Shown: positions 19,307-30,121 of the stretch, in pieces | How the letters are laid out: the number at the start of each line of letters is the position of its first letter | Numbering within the stretch: position 1 is the stretch's first letter | Assembly (NCBI GenBank): GCA_922989275.2 | Contig: OV277864.1 | Coordinates: forward strand, 69,382,158 to 69,446,157 | DNA from: Gari tellinella | Lineage: Eukaryota; Mollusca; Bivalvia; Cardiida; Psammobiidae | Direction of reading: 5' to 3' | DNA: 64,000 bases | Notes under the pieces: model-generated | Database searches by the model: none | Seen by the model: the letters and a program-made list of their open reading frames with translations, nothing else | Told to the model about the DNA's origin: nothing | Translations under genes and position numbers: made by a program

Positions 19307-19874
19307 TTAACCCATTACTTTGAAATTACACCTTTTAATTACTACTCAACTAATGAAAATAGTACCACGTTCTACAGTCATGAATAAGCACCATATGAAA
19401 TAGTTTCTAAATCTTAGCTGGTGGTAGCTTAAAACAGGTGGAAAGTAAAACAGAATGTGCCTTAACCCTTTGAACCCTAGTCCCGCATATAAGCGTGCTT
19501 TTCAAACAGCATGTGTGAATAATACACGTGTCATATGCAAACAGTGAAGACCCAGATCAGAGGGCTCCTTAAGGAGCCCTCTGATCAGGGTCTTCACTGT
19601 TTGTCCTAATGCCAAACATTGACAAAAACAGCCCTTAAAAGTCCGAAATGGACTAGATTAAAATGGAAACGGGAATTGTTTATTCAAAGTTTCAGGGAGG
19701 AAAGAGTTAAGGCACATTCTGCTTTTCTTTCAGCCTGCAACAAGCTTCAATCTGCTAGGATAAAAAAAATATTGCTTATGATGCATATTCAGAACTGTAT
19801 CAATTTGAATCATTTTCTTCAGTGGAGGTATCAGTTAAATATATAGAAACTAGTATCTATGAGTAATGGTTTAA
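19307..19874 (+). mobile_element. MITE family A with two left-type arms, hosting family B
   Basis: Left end TTAACCCATTACTTTGAAAT. After the nested B, the second half reads GGCACATTCTGC, ATCTGCTAGGATA, TTCTTCAGTGGAGG and ends GAGTAATGGTTTAA, i.e. the reverse complement of a left half rather than a normal right half. Confidence 0.75.
19462..19710 (+). mobile_element. MITE family B nested at the apex TTAA of family A
   Basis: TTAACCCTTTGAACCCTAGT to GGAGGAAAGAGTTAA. Flanks GAATGTGCC and GGCACATTC are the two arms of the A hairpin. Confidence 0.9.
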
Positions 19875-19995
19875 AGGTGCTGCTATGATGGGAAAGTTTG
19901 AGCAAAGATCAGAGTTGTTTCTTAGAAATACTGTCATTTGATTGCAAACCAAAAAGAATGGAGAGTTGTTTCTAATGAAGAACCACTTTTATATG

Positions 19996-20204
19996 TACTG
20001 TAAAACCTCACTATTACGACCCCTAAAATGAAGGATAATTGATTGTATAAAAGACAGGTGACGGCTTAAAGCAAGGTGACAGTAAAACAGAAAGCTCCTA
20101 AAGGAGCTTTCTGTTTTACTATCACCTTGCTTTCAGCAGTAACCTGTCTTAAACACCTCATAATTAACACAAGTTAGTGGTCATATTAGAGAGGTTCAAC
20201 TGTT
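19996..20204 (+). mobile_element. MITE family D
   Basis: TACTGTAAAACCTCACTATT to TTAGAGAGGTTCAACTGTTA, TA borders; core GCTTAAAGCAAGGTGACAGT. Confidence 0.85.
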
Positions 20205-20351
20205 ATTTATCCCTGCCTCCACAGAAAGGCCTTAATGTGCCTCTACTTGCACTTCTGCAAAAGTGCACAAAATGAATATTCAATCTTTACTTTCCACTTG
20301 CTTTAAGCAACTAACTGGCTTGAATTCTGAAAACAAGCTATGGAATAAAGG

Positions 20352-20603
20352 TTTAACTCTTTCCTCCCTGAAACTTTAAATGGACAATTCTAGTTTCCAT
20401 TTAAGTCTAGTCCATTTCTGACTTTTAAGGGTTGTTTTTGTCAATGTTTGGCATTATGACAAACAGTGAAGACCCTGATCAGAGGGCTCCTTTCGGAGCC
20501 CTCTGATCTAGGTCTTCTCTGTTTGCACAGGACAAGTGTATTATTCACATGTACACTGTTTGAAAAGGACGCCTATATGCGGGACTAGGGTTCAAAGAGT
20601 TAA
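20352..20603 (-). mobile_element. MITE family B
   Basis: TTAACTCTTTCCTCCCTGAA to GGGTTCAAAGAGTTAA; preceded by decayed family A sequence (ACAAGCTATGGAATAAAGG), so probably inserted into its terminal TTAA. Confidence 0.88.
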
Positions 20604-20937
20604 GCAGTATCTGGCCTTAAAAACAGTAAGATATAGAGGTTGTTTGCTCCAAGGGCTATGGAGGAAAGGATTAAACCGTTATTGTAAAGTGTTTCTTGAA
20701 GCTGCTTTAATACTGACAATCATGGCGGAAAAAATGTATGTAATGTGACAATCTGAGCATTAGCTAAATATGATTGAAGGTGATATTAGTTTGGAAAAGT
20801 TGCAGGCACTTCTAGAGATAATATAGGATGTGTATTGTAGAAGTTAATACACGGTTAAACCTGATAGAAGGAAGAAAACTACTATTTGCCTGCTTTGTAA
20901 TTAAATCTTCAGCACTGTATTATAAACCTTAAGTGAA
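20604..20937. other. Intergenic, nothing recognised
   Basis: No frame, RNA or repeat that I can support. Confidence 0.5.
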
Positions 20938-21149
20938 TTAAGGTTGAGGACCCCTAATGAGACCGGACCAATGTTGGTTAATATTATAACTCTAGGGAGA
21001 GCGATTGGTCATTCTCGTCAACTGTTGGCTTGTTCTGAACCATGCTAACGCATGGTTCGGAACAAGCCATCAGTTGATGAATATGACTGTATGTAGAGTA
21101 GGCTACTAGTGATTTTGGTCCAGTTTCATTAGGGGATTTCAACCTTAAC
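20938..21149. mobile_element. Fold-back MITE with GGTTGAGGACCCCTAATGAG ends
   Basis: TTAAGGTTGAGGACCCCTAA is inverted at 21128-21149 (ATTAGGGGATTTCAACCTTAA in mirror). Inner palindrome GAACCATGCTAACGCATGGT near 21045. Confidence 0.75.
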
Positions 21150-21199
21150 TAACAGTAAAAACCAGTGTTTAGTGGCCATCATATGAAAATGCATGATTG

Positions 21200-21562
21200 T
21201 TAACCCTTTACTCCATAAATATGCTACAGTGCTCCCTCCCAACTGTTCTGAATATGCAACGCAAGAAATATTTCATATGTCCTAGTATATGGTGGCTTAA
21301 GCAGGCTGAAAGAAAAGCAGAATGTGCCTTATAGCGCAGTCTGCTTTACTTTCAACCTGCTTTAAGTGGTCACCCATCTTTATGGAGTAAAGGTGGTTCT
21401 ACCCAGTTGCCGAATTGTGCCTGAAGCAGTGTGTAAAGGGCTTCTGGGGTCTTCATCCACCTGTACATGTAATTAGCTGGACTTTGCAATATGACTGAAA
21501 TACTTTTAAAAGCGACGTAAAATCCTATAAAATAAATAAATAAGTTATGGAGTAAAGGGTTA
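21200..21562 (+). mobile_element. MITE family A hosting a SINE
   Basis: TTAACCCTTTACTCCATAAA left end; core GCTTAAGCAGGCTGAAAGAA. Right terminus TTATGGAGTAAAGGGTTA is split by a SINE with a perfect 14 bp duplication. Confidence 0.85.
21394..21544 (+). mobile_element. 5'-truncated SINE, 14 bp target duplication
   Basis: TGGTTCTACCCAGTTGCCGA through CTGGGGTCTTCATCCACC and AGCGACGTAAAATCC to an (AAAT)n tail. TTATGGAGTAAAGG flanks it at 21380-21393 and 21545-21558. Confidence 0.88.
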
Positions 21563-21754
21563 TAGAAAATAGTGTCAATGTTTCATATCTTGATTGGCTA
21601 CTTAATATAGCTACATGTTATGTGTAAGTGCTGAAAAGTGCATAGTCAGTACATTCTCATACTTGTGCCATGGATTGACTTTGATATATTAATCATTGAT
21701 TCAATGTTATGCTCAATATGTTAGCTGCTAAGTTTTGTAGTGAATTCTGTTCAA

Positions 21755-21963
21755 TACAGTAAAAACGCTCTATTACGACCACTTAAAAGAAAGATAATTG
21801 ATTGCATAAAAGACAAGTGACAGCTTAAAGCAAGGTGACAGTAAAACAGAAAGCTCCTTCAGGAGCTTTCTGTTTTACTGTCACCTTGCTTTAAGCAGTT
21901 ACCAGTTGTAAGTACCTTATACTTAACACAATTTAGTGGTAGCAATAGAGAGGTTTCACTGTA
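21755..21963 (+). mobile_element. MITE family D
   Basis: TACAGTAAAAACGCTCTATT to AGAGAGGTTTCACTGTA; core hairpin with apex GCTCCTTCAGGAGC. Confidence 0.88.
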
Positions 21964-22092
21964 ATGTCCATTTTTAGCAGAATTACAATCTGACTGGCGA
22001 TTAACCAGTCAAAGTAGTTGACTTTTTAGTTGATCCTCATATTTAATCTTCTAAAAAACACTAGTGTGCCATGCAATAGATTGGTCAATGTT

Positions 22093-22248
22093 CAGAGCTC
22101 CAGATAAAGGGGAGTATATCAAAAACTGAAATCTTTATCTCTGCAATAAACCGTATGGTGTCACTTCTAATGAGTAGTAACACCATAGGATTTGGTGCTG
22201 AAATGAGTGAGAAATTGTTCAGTTTACTCCCTCTTATCTGGAACCCTG
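22093..22248 (+). mobile_element. MITE family C, one palindrome arm deleted
   Basis: CAGAGCTCCAGATAAAGGGG to TTATCTGGAACCCTG. Flanks AATGTT and ATTGTT. Confidence 0.8.
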
Positions 22249-22402
22249 ATTGTTATCTCACACATTATCACAAATTAGGGTAGTTTTAATCTTATAAATA
22301 AAACTGCATTCAGAAAAACAAGGGCCTGTTAAACTAAATTGAAGAGGATGTTATTCTTAACCATTAAACAGGTTAATGCTGAAACAGTTTCGTGTTTTAC
22401 AA

Positions 22403-22465
22403 ACAGTTTGGAGTCTGATCAGGCGCCGGGTAACCTGGCGTCTGATCAGGCTTCAAACTGTTTGC
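22403..22465. repeat. H-type hairpin core
   Basis: CAAACAGTTTGGAGTCTGAT and mirror, apex GGGTAACCTGG. Weak TTAACC termini about 40 bp outside. Confidence 0.7.
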
Positions 22466-22573
22466 CTCTCAGATTAAAGTGAAGAGTCAAAATTGGCAAC
22501 AAGTGGTCATTTTTATCATATTTTCGCAATTTTTTCATGTTTCATTTGCGTTTAAACAGGAAAGAATAATGTC

Positions 22574-22725
22574 TTTAACCCTTGCGATGCTGAAACGGGA
22601 TATATTCATCCGTTGCAAACAGAGAAGACCCAGATCAGAGGGCTCCTTCAGGAGCTCCCTGATCAGGGTCTGCACTGTTTGTCTCACTTGCATGTTCTTT
22701 AGGACAAATCCCTTCAGTGTTCATG
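22574..22725 (+). mobile_element. Family B-like MITE, degenerate
   Basis: TTAACCCTTGCGATGCTGAA then GCAAACAGAGAAGACCCAGA hairpin. Right terminus not found. Confidence 0.55.
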
Positions 22726-22746
22726 TAAACCAATAATGTATTATTT

Positions 22747-22837
22747 AAGAGTTTTTCATGACTCTGAGCAAAATTTGTTTTTACCTGTAATTTTCGGAGG
22801 TAAAAACAAATTTTGCTCAGAGTCATGAAAAACTCTT
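22747..22837. repeat. Perfect inverted repeat, 40 bp arms
   Basis: Arms begin AAGAGTTTTTCATGACTCTG and match base for base at 22798-22837; spacer GTAATTTTCGG. It belongs to none of the other families listed. Confidence 0.92.
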
Positions 22838-23097
22838 CAATATGTCAAATCCTGAGCTTGGAAACAACCTATTTAGTTGTAATAATGTATTAGACACGTT
22901 ATTTGTTCAGTTGAAAATTCGGCATGATATCAGTTACGATATTTTGTGTAGATATATTTGTTGTGCTCACTATAATAGCATTACTTTTGGTTGAAGGAAA
23001 AGTTTGAAAGCCTTTTCTGTTTATATAGGGCATTTACTTTTCTTGAGTGTGATAAAAAAGAACTGAGAGTGTCAATTAATGTATGGTGCAAAATAAC

Positions 23098-23272
23098 TTC
23101 AGATAAGAAATAGTAATGAAATATCGAAATTCTTATCGCTCAACCAAACCCTATGTTGTTACTACTCATTAGAATCGTCTCTTCGAGACGATTCTAGTGA
23201 GTAGTAACAACATATGCTTTGGTTGATGCATAAAGGATAAATGTTGAGTTTGCTTCATTTTATCTGGAGTCA
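23098..23272 (+). mobile_element. Old family C copy
   Basis: TTCAGATAAGAAATAGTAAT to ATTTTATCTGGAGTCATG around a well-kept palindrome at 23158-23208. Confidence 0.7.
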
Positions 23273-23965
23273 TGGTGCTTATGTGTTTGTGTATAACTTA
23301 AGGGGCTGGTGTATGAGACGTTGGTGTGTATTGATGCATGCACAAGGTACACATCAGTATGGTGTGCTATAAAGTGCACATGTGTTGATTCTCATGTATA
23401 TATGTGTGGCTGTAAATGGTGCTCATGTGAATGCTATGGTGTATTGTGCTCATGTGTATGGTGGGGTTTATGGTGCTTTTGTGTATGTTGGAGAGATATG
23501 ATGTATGATTAACATGTGTATGTTGTATGATGTGAAACTTGACAGTGTGTTTATAAGGAGATCATGTGCGGGATATTAAGAATGATTCTCCAGTAAAATG
23601 AATGAGTCTTGCGTGTATAGTGTCCAGTTCAGATAATACTTATTGATGTGTTTATAAGGAGATCGTGTATGTCGTATAATGAATGTTTCTCCTGTGTGTG
23701 GTTCCTGGTATTGTGATCCTGTGTATGCCCTATGATATGATGCTTATTGACTTGTGTAAAAGGTGTATACCATAGAATGAATAATTCTTCAGTGGATGTT
23801 TTCTTATACAAATGATGTTTATTGGTGCGTATAAGGTGGTCATGTGTTGGGTATAATGAATGATTGTTCAGTATGGGTTTTGGTCTAGTTAATGCTTATT
23901 GATTTGTGTATAAGGAGATCATGTGTACAGTATGATGACTAACTCTTCAGTGTATGACTTCATGT
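23273..23965 (+). repeat. TG-rich region with imperfect 75-105 bp tandem repeats
   Basis: Recurring TTGATGTGTTTATAAGGAGA, TATAATGAATG and TTCTTCAGTG blocks at about 23541, 23642, 23746, 23821 and 23899. TGT richness creates Cys-rich shadow frames. Confidence 0.7.
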
Positions 23966-24000
23966 GCTTGAATGGGTTGTAGGCTTGTTTTTCCGAGGAC

Positions 24001-24115
24001 TGGTGTGAACTAAAGAGTACACTAGTCTTATGCAAACAGTGTAGACCTGGGTCAGGGGACGTCTGCAGGATCCCTCTATCAGTGTCTGCTTTGTTTGCCA
24101 GTTTGAAATATTTTT
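24001..24115 (+). repeat. Degenerate B2 hairpin
   Basis: GAGTACACTAGTCTTATGCA then GCAAACAGTGTAGACC and GTCTGCTTTGTTTGCC. Confidence 0.5.
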
Positions 24116-24174
24116 AAAATCAAAGCAATTGGTCAGTTCACTAAAGATGAATGGTTGATTTAATCTGTTTGAAA

Positions 24175-24198
24175 GAGAGAGTGATAGAGAGAGAGTTT
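24175..24198 (+). repeat. GA-rich microsatellite
   Basis: Run of GAGAGAGTGATAGAGAGAGA. Confidence 0.8.
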
Positions 24199-24245
24199 GG
24201 GTAAATGGGTTTAGGATTATAAAATTGTGTTCATCTACATGCATG

Positions 24246-24450
24246 TAGTAAAACCCCTCTATTACGACCACTAAAAAGATGACTATTTGATTGTATAAAA
24301 GACAGGTGACAACTTAAAGCTAGATGAATGTAAAACAGAAAGCTCCTAAAGGAGCTTTCTGTTTTACGTTCACCTTGCTTTAAGCAGTCACCTGCCTTAA
24401 ACACCTGATACTTTCCAATTTAATGGTCATAATAGAGAAGTTTCACTGTA
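24246..24450 (+). mobile_element. MITE family D
   Basis: TAGTAAAACCCCTCTATTAC to AATAGAGAAGTTTCACTGTA, core with apex GCTCCTAAAGGAGC. Confidence 0.85.
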
Positions 24451-24579
24451 CTTGTTGGCCATTTGCAAAAGTTAGCCATTTAACCCTTGTCTCATCTATA
24501 TATCATATGCTTTAACATTCTCATTATCAAAATATTTCAAATTCAGAGTTTTATATATTTTTCATCACTGACTTACATT

Positions 24580-24662
24580 GAAATAAGTGTCAAATTGTTT
24601 TGAATCTCTGGTCAGACATAGATTTACTCTGTGTCTGATAGGGATCCAAATTGTTTGCAATC
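24580..24662. repeat. F/H-type hairpin core
   Basis: CAAATTGTTTTGAATCTCTG and mirror ATCCAAATTGTTTGCAA. TTAACCC at 24480 may be the left end of an old element. Confidence 0.55.
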
Positions 24663-24663
24663 G

Positions 24664-25110
24664 TTATACGACCACCTCTAAAGGTGGTCGTAAATTGGGG
24701 TGGCTCTGTCCATCCATCCGTACGTTCGTCCGCGCCACTAAAGTGGGTTAGAGGGCCAGATAACGGTAGACATAACAAAAGAAGACAATGGAGTTCATTC
24801 CGTAACAATACACTAAGGGGCCGTGGCCCGTTATTCGAACAAAAGAAAATAACAAAAGAAAAGGCCCTCTAACCCAATTCGGTGGCACGTCCGTATGTTC
24901 GTCCGTCTACATTTGGCTTGTCCGGAGTTTTTCTGGAAAACTGTTTTGAGGATATTAATGAAACTTCACACAGATATCATATGCATCAAGATATAAACAT
25001 GAGTCAATTTTGAAGTACATTCAAATTGTCCTTTCAAAGTTATCTCCACTTGATGTGTAAAAAGCTGCCGGTGGGCGTATTATGTACCGTTTGTGGTGCT
25101 CTTGTCTCAG
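24664..25110 (+). mobile_element. Family P-like element with CGACCACC hairpin, hosting a small MITE
   Basis: ACGACCACCTCTAAAGGTGGTCGT hairpin at the left (split: ACGACCACCT, AGGTGGTCGT), CCATCCATCCGTACGTTCGT, ending near GTGGGCGTATTATGTACCGT. No coding capacity. Confidence 0.55.
24731..24889. mobile_element. Small MITE with about 26 bp TIR
   Basis: GCGCCACTAAAGTGGGTTAG plus AGGGCC, inverted at 24863-24888. Splits a CGTTCGTCCG/ACGTCCGTATG repeat; flanks share GTCCG. Confidence 0.7.
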
Positions 25111-25518
25111 TTTGCCATTTTGTAAGATAAGGGCCTGTTAGCTGAGCTTAACCTGTAACTCAAGAAAACTCTCTGAATGTCTTCCATTCCCTGTACAGTG
25201 GAGATAACATTAGTCTTTCCCTTTTAATATGTTCCCTTTTAGATTAAAATAAACACAAATGCAATGTTCCCTTTTAGATTAAACTAAGTGCAAATGCAAT
25301 TAATTGTGTAGAAAATAAAAATTCTGACAATAAATTTTTGTCTGATTGGCAAACGTTTTTGAGCCTGACCAGATACTGGGTTGTATTTCTAGCAAAAGCA
25401 TGTTTGGGAAAGGATAATGTTTTCTGCACTGTAACTATTTACAGCAGATTTTATCTTAGCTTATTCCGTCAAGTGTCCCCTGCAGGACAGGGAGACCTAT
25501 AGCTGCCTCTTTGATTGG
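25111..25518. other. Intergenic, nothing recognised
   Basis: A 35-40 bp doubled stretch (GTTCCCTTTTAGATTAAA at about 25231 and 25266) is the only structure. Confidence 0.5.
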
Positions 25519-25769
25519 TCAACCCATTATCCCATAGATAGGCCTTTTTATGCCATCAATTTATTGCTCCACTGAAGAAAAGAGTTCCAATTTATACAGT
25601 CATGAATATGTACCACAAGAAATATTTTCTGTATCCCAGAAGATTGCCGATTAAAGCAGACTGAAAGTAAAGCAAAATGTGCCTTAAGGCACATTCTGCT
25701 TTACTTTCAACCTGCTTAAGTGGTCATCTCTCATCAATACTAGAAATATGCTATGGGGTAAAGGGTTTA
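25519..25769 (+). mobile_element. MITE family A
   Basis: TCAACCCATTATCCCATAGA to CTATGGGGTAAAGGGTTTA; terminal TTAA mutated at both ends. Confidence 0.85.
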
Positions 25770-25783
25770 TACTGATCCATCTA

Positions 25784-26153
25784 TTAACCCATTGAACCCT
25801 AGTGACAAGTACACATGGCCTTTACAGTGTATGTGTAAACACAAGTGTACACCTTTCCTATGCAGACAGTGTAAACCCAGATCAGAGGGCTCTCACAGAA
25901 GTCCTCTTATCACTCAGGGTCTGCATAGTTCGTAACATTTTGCAATAAGTTTTAAAAAAACAAAACAAAAAAATAGAAAAAAAGCCAGAAAAAAAAACAA
26001 CAAACAGAATTAATATAAAAAAATGGAGTAGACTGGAGTAACTGGAAACTTATATTGACCGTTTGAAGTTTTCAGGAGTTGATAGCACATGTGTACTCTT
26101 CAAAGGTACACTGTAAAAGATGTATACACCCATCGCTAGGGCTCAATGCATTA
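25784..26153 (+). mobile_element. MITE family B2, expanded by A-rich insert
   Basis: TTAACCCATTGAACCCTAGT, hairpin AGTGTAAACCCAGATCAGAG, then an A-rich run (25950-26010). The right end GCTAGGGCTCAATGCATTA looks like a second left end. Confidence 0.7.
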
Positions 26154-26367
26154 GGACGGTATTTTCTAATGTCAGGGCTTCAAACATTTTGTATCAATAT
26201 GAGAGTTACTCATGTATAATAGTCACCAGTCGAGTTCTTCTCAAGGATTATCTATACACCAATTCAAAGACATTGTGCATCTTTATTGATTTAGGCATTT
26301 TAAATGTCTTTTATCATTTTATATCATATTTTACCTTGATTTGATAGTTATACAAATGTGTAATTAC

Positions 26368-26808
26368 TACAGGAAAAGCCTCTATTACGGCAGCCAAATG
26401 AGGTGAAGTTTCAGGTATTTAAGGCAAGTGGCTGCTTAAAGCAAGGTGAAAGTAAATCCAAAATCTCCTAATGGAGCTTTTCTGTATACTGTCATTTTGC
26501 TTTAAACTTTTTACTCCTTAGATAAGCATTTTTACAGCTTTAATTTATTCCTCTATCGGAGAAAATAGTTTCATTTTATGCAGTTGTGAATATTTTCTAT
26601 ATTCTTACAGACGGTAGCTTAAAGTAGGCTGAAAGCAAAGCAGAATGTGCCTTAAGGCACATTCTGCTTTACTTTCAACCTGCTATAAGTGGTCACCTGT
26701 CTTCAAAACTAGTAACAGGCTATGGGTTAATGGATTATGCTATCACATGTCTTTAATACTACCAATTAGTCTTGTTTGGAGTAGTTGTAATAGAAAGGTT
26801 TTACTGTG
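26368..26808 (+). mobile_element. MITE family D hosting family A
   Basis: TACAGGAAAAGCCTCTATTA to TAATAGAAAGGTTTTACTGT; the TTTAAGC of its right arm is split by an A copy. Confidence 0.8.
26503..26738 (+). mobile_element. MITE family A nested in family D
   Basis: TAAACTTTTTACTCCTTAGA to TATGGGTTAATGGATTA with full hairpin; ends are degenerate. Confidence 0.8.
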
Positions 26809-26902
26809 TATTAGTGTTGTTTTATTTGTTATGCTTTACCTGTGCAATCAGTACTTGCCTATCCTATGTGCAGCTATTGATATAAACCTCTGTGATGTGT
26901 GT

Positions 26903-27365
26903 TAAAAGACCCTGTATTACGGCCACTAAGTAATGTTAATTAAGTGTTTAAGATAGGTGACAGCTTAAAGCAAGGTGAAAGTAAAACAGAAAGCTCCTTG
27001 CTTTAAGCAGACACCGTCTCTTAATTAACTCTTTCAACACTAAATAACTATTGTGGGTTATTAGGTTGGCTTGCTGATCTTTTTAGTTACCAAAACATGA
27101 ACCAGTGTACTTGGAATTGTTGGTAGCTTAATAGATAATACTGCACTAAATTAGCAAACAGTGTTGAACCTGATCAGAGGGCTCCTATAGTAGCCCTCTG
27201 ATCTGGGTCTATACTGTTTGCAAATGTACTGGGTATATTTTAAACAGGTCCATTGTGTTGAAAGAGTTAGAAAGCTCCTTTTCCTTTCTGTTTAAGCTGT
27301 CACCTGTCTCTTATACAATCAATTAGCATTCCTTTTAGTGGTGGTAATAGAGAGGTTTTACTGTA
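26903..27365 (+). mobile_element. MITE family D hosting family B3
   Basis: TAAAAGACCCTGTATTACGG to TAATAGAGAGGTTTTACTGTA. Interrupted at TTAA (27025). Confidence 0.8.
27025..27269 (+). mobile_element. MITE family B3 nested in family D
   Basis: TTAACTCTTTCAACACTAAA to TGTGTTGAAAGAGTTA, complete hairpin. Confidence 0.85.
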
Positions 27366-27551
27366 GTAGTCCTCTGCAATATTGACATCAGCTAAGCTTT
27401 ATGTTTGTCATTCATATATCTGTCCTTTATGAATCTTATTAATATTTCAAATTTAAAGTTATAAATCATTTGCAAGTTATAAAATAACATGACAAATATC
27501 TTAATATATCTTCTAAACATAAATACTGTAAATTGCCGGTAACCAAATCTC

Positions 27552-27788
27552 TTAACCCATTTGTGCCCGCGATCCCATATATGGGACATAGGCAAACAGT
27601 GTAGACTCTGATCAGACGCCGCATTATGCGGCGTCTGATCAGAGTCTACACTGTTTGCTGATAAGAATTTCAATATAAAACTAAATGAAAATGAAAATTT
27701 TGACCAGACATCCCTTTGATTTAAAATGGACTAATCCAATATATAAACATGGAAGAGTCCACTGGGTATAAAACTATAAATGGGTTAA
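27552..27788 (+). mobile_element. MITE family G
   Basis: TTAACCCATTTGTGCCCGCG to ACTATAAATGGGTTAA. Hairpin arms GCAAACAGTGTAGACTCTGA are near perfect, apex GACGCCGCATTATGCGGCGT. Confidence 0.88.
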
Positions 27789-27963
27789 TATTTGGCTATA
27801 CCATGTATTAATGAAACTTCACTTTGCCGCTTTCTTCCATTGCTATGTTTACAATGCTTGCTAGCTATGCAACACGCCAAGGAGAAATTGAGAAAATACA
27901 GACATTCTTGTATTAAATTACCACAGAGAAACATAACACCCTTAAAGACATGTGACATACTAC

Positions 27964-28214
27964 TTAACTCATTGAGCCCTAGTGACGCATATATGCGTCT
28001 TTTACCAAACGTGAACCTGTGAAGAGTACACTTGTCCTATGCAAACAGTGAAGTCCCTGATCAGAGGGCTCCTGCAGGAGCCCTCTGATCAGCGACTTCA
28101 CTGTTTGTCATTTTTCAATTTATTACAAAAAACAACCCTAAATAGTCTAAAATGGACCATCCTTTATTGCAAACTGGAATTTTCCATTGTAAGTTTCAGG
28201 GGATAATGAGTTAA
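27964..28214 (+). mobile_element. MITE family B2, well preserved
   Basis: TTAACTCATTGAGCCCTAGT to TTCAGGGGATAATGAGTTAA. Good representative of the subfamily. Confidence 0.9.
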
Positions 28215-28277
28215 TGTAGGACAAAAATAATGTAGAAAGCTTCTATAGGAGGTTTTCTACATTTGCTTGATCCTGTA

Positions 28278-28537
28278 TTAATCTTTTACTCCACAGCATG
28301 TTTCTAGTTTTGAAGACAGGTGACCACTTAAAGCAGGTTGAAAATAAAGAAGAATGTGCCTTAAGGCACATTCTGCTTTACTTTCAACCTGCTTTAAGCT
28401 ACCATCTGCTAGGATGTAGAAAATATTTCTTACAGTACATATTCATGACTGTATATACTATAAAGCGGAACTATTTTCTAGAGTGAAGGAGTTATTTAAA
28501 ATGGGTTAAAATGTATATCTATGGAGAAATGGGTTAA
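28278..28537 (-). mobile_element. MITE family A
   Basis: TTAATCTTTTACTCCACAGC to GGAGAAATGGGTTAA, full hairpin. Confidence 0.85.
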
Positions 28538-28800
28538 GATATTATAAAGAAATGAATTTTCTTCTTTTCAATGGTATCATTTATTCAAGTTTGACTGTAT
28601 TTTGAAAAACGACTCCTTAAATCAATTGGAATTTATTATGGTTTGCTTTTATGTTTATTGTTCATAAGCTTGGTGAAATTTTAAGCATAGCAAACCTCAT
28701 TTTAATCATATCCTTATTATTGCTTTTAGATCTATCCTTACTGACTTGCTTACCGGTATTGTGTTTTAATGGTGTTAGGGGTGCAGACCCATGTCAAATA
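28538..28800. other. Intergenic, nothing recognised
   Basis: No supportable frame or repeat. Confidence 0.5.
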
Positions 28801-28802
28801 CA

Positions 28803-28881
28803 TTCTATAAGGAAACTGTGCAGACCCTGATCAGACAGCTCCTTCAGGAGCTGTCTGATGTGGGTCTACACTGTTTTCAAG
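28803..28881. repeat. B-type hairpin core without TIRs
   Basis: AACTGTGCAGACCCTGATCA and mirror arm, apex CAGCTCCTTCAGGAGCTG. Confidence 0.75.
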
Positions 28882-29280
28882 AATCAATAATATAAGCTAA
28901 TAGAAAGAGAAAGGTTAAATACGATAACCCTGTGCAACCCCATCCTGTTTTCAGACATTATAGCTTAATTCAGTTTGCACATGGCTTAGTATGTACATGT
29001 ATAATATTTATAGTGTTTGTAATACGTCATGTGGGTGAGGAACCCTAGCTGACAGTTGATGCAAGGGGCGAAGGGCCCTAGAAGAAGAAAATTAGTGGTT
29101 CAAAATTGGGCACAGTGCTCTGTTGGAGAAAAATGTGTCCATATTTAGTTTTTGAACTGGGACAAATCGTTATAGTCTAGTTCCATAATTATGACTACAA
29201 AAGAGCAAACATATATACAGCTTAACAAAGGGAGATATACAGCTTAATATATACAGATAATATATACAGCTTAACAAAGG
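28882..29280. other. Intergenic, nothing recognised
   Basis: A short doubled phrase ATATACAGCTTAACAAAGGG (29213-29285) is the only structure. Confidence 0.5.
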
Positions 29281-29282
29281 GA

Positions 29283-29370
29283 GATTAAAGCAGAATGAAA
29301 GTAAAGCAGAAAGCTCCTAAAGGAGCTTTCTGCTTTACTTTCATCCTGTTTTAAACAGCTACCATCCCAT
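29283..29370. repeat. A/D-type hairpin core
   Basis: AAAGCAGAATGAAAGTAAAG and mirror around GCTCCTAAAGGAGC. Confidence 0.75.
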
Positions 29371-29944
29371 AACACTGAAATCGAACTTGCTATTTTGTGT
29401 TGTCATATTTTTGGAGCTTTACATTAACAAATTATTGTAACTCTGTTTACATAGTCAAGACTGTATTTTCTTTAAATTAAGTCAATATTTATCTACATTT
29501 TCAATGTTGACTGTACCATAAGCAAATGCAAAAAATGGATTTTAAAGTAAGATTATATGCTAATTTTTATGCACAGCCTAGCTTTAATTTTTAGTGGTAA
29601 AATTATATGTTTTTTATTGCGATCAGTTACCTTGATCAGAAGCATCTGGCAAAGGCTTACTGATCTGGGTTTACACTGTCAGGAATTTTAATTGGGCATT
29701 TTAAGTTTAAACTTGTTAATACAGAAATCACTTTTGGAAGTACCAGTATGATAAATATAAGTGTTAAACTTTTTTTTATATTCTTGTATCCATATCTCCA
29801 GATAAGTGGACCTAATACTTAAACCGTTATGTTTCTGTGAGATAAGCTGAGTTTTTCAAAATTTAGATTCCTTATTTTACCACTAAACCACATATCTCTT
29901 TGATTTTAATGAACAGTCACAACATAGTTTTTTTGAGACATGAA
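29371..29944. other. Intergenic, AT-rich, nothing recognised
   Basis: Only a weak CGATCAGTTACCTTGATCAG remnant at 29620-29690. Confidence 0.45.
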
Positions 29945-30121
29945 CTGGGCTCCAAATAAGGGGAGTTATCTGAAAAACTATAATCTTTATGCCTTCGCCA
30001 AACCCTATGGTGTGACTACTCAATAGATTGTCTCAGAGATGATTCTAATGAGTAGTCACATCATAGGGTTTGGTGCAGGCATGAAGGAGGAAATGCTGGA
30101 AAACCCTCTTATCTAGAGCCC
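29945..30121 (+). mobile_element. MITE family C, degenerate
   Basis: TGGGCTCCAAATAAGGGGAG to CTTATCTAGAGCCCTT; preceded by fragments of an older copy. Confidence 0.75.

Noticed and set aside
23309..23512. A 67-codon Cys-rich peptide resembling a small toxin
   Set aside because: It arises from TGT/GTG-rich imperfect repeats. There is no signal peptide, conserved spacing or splice context.
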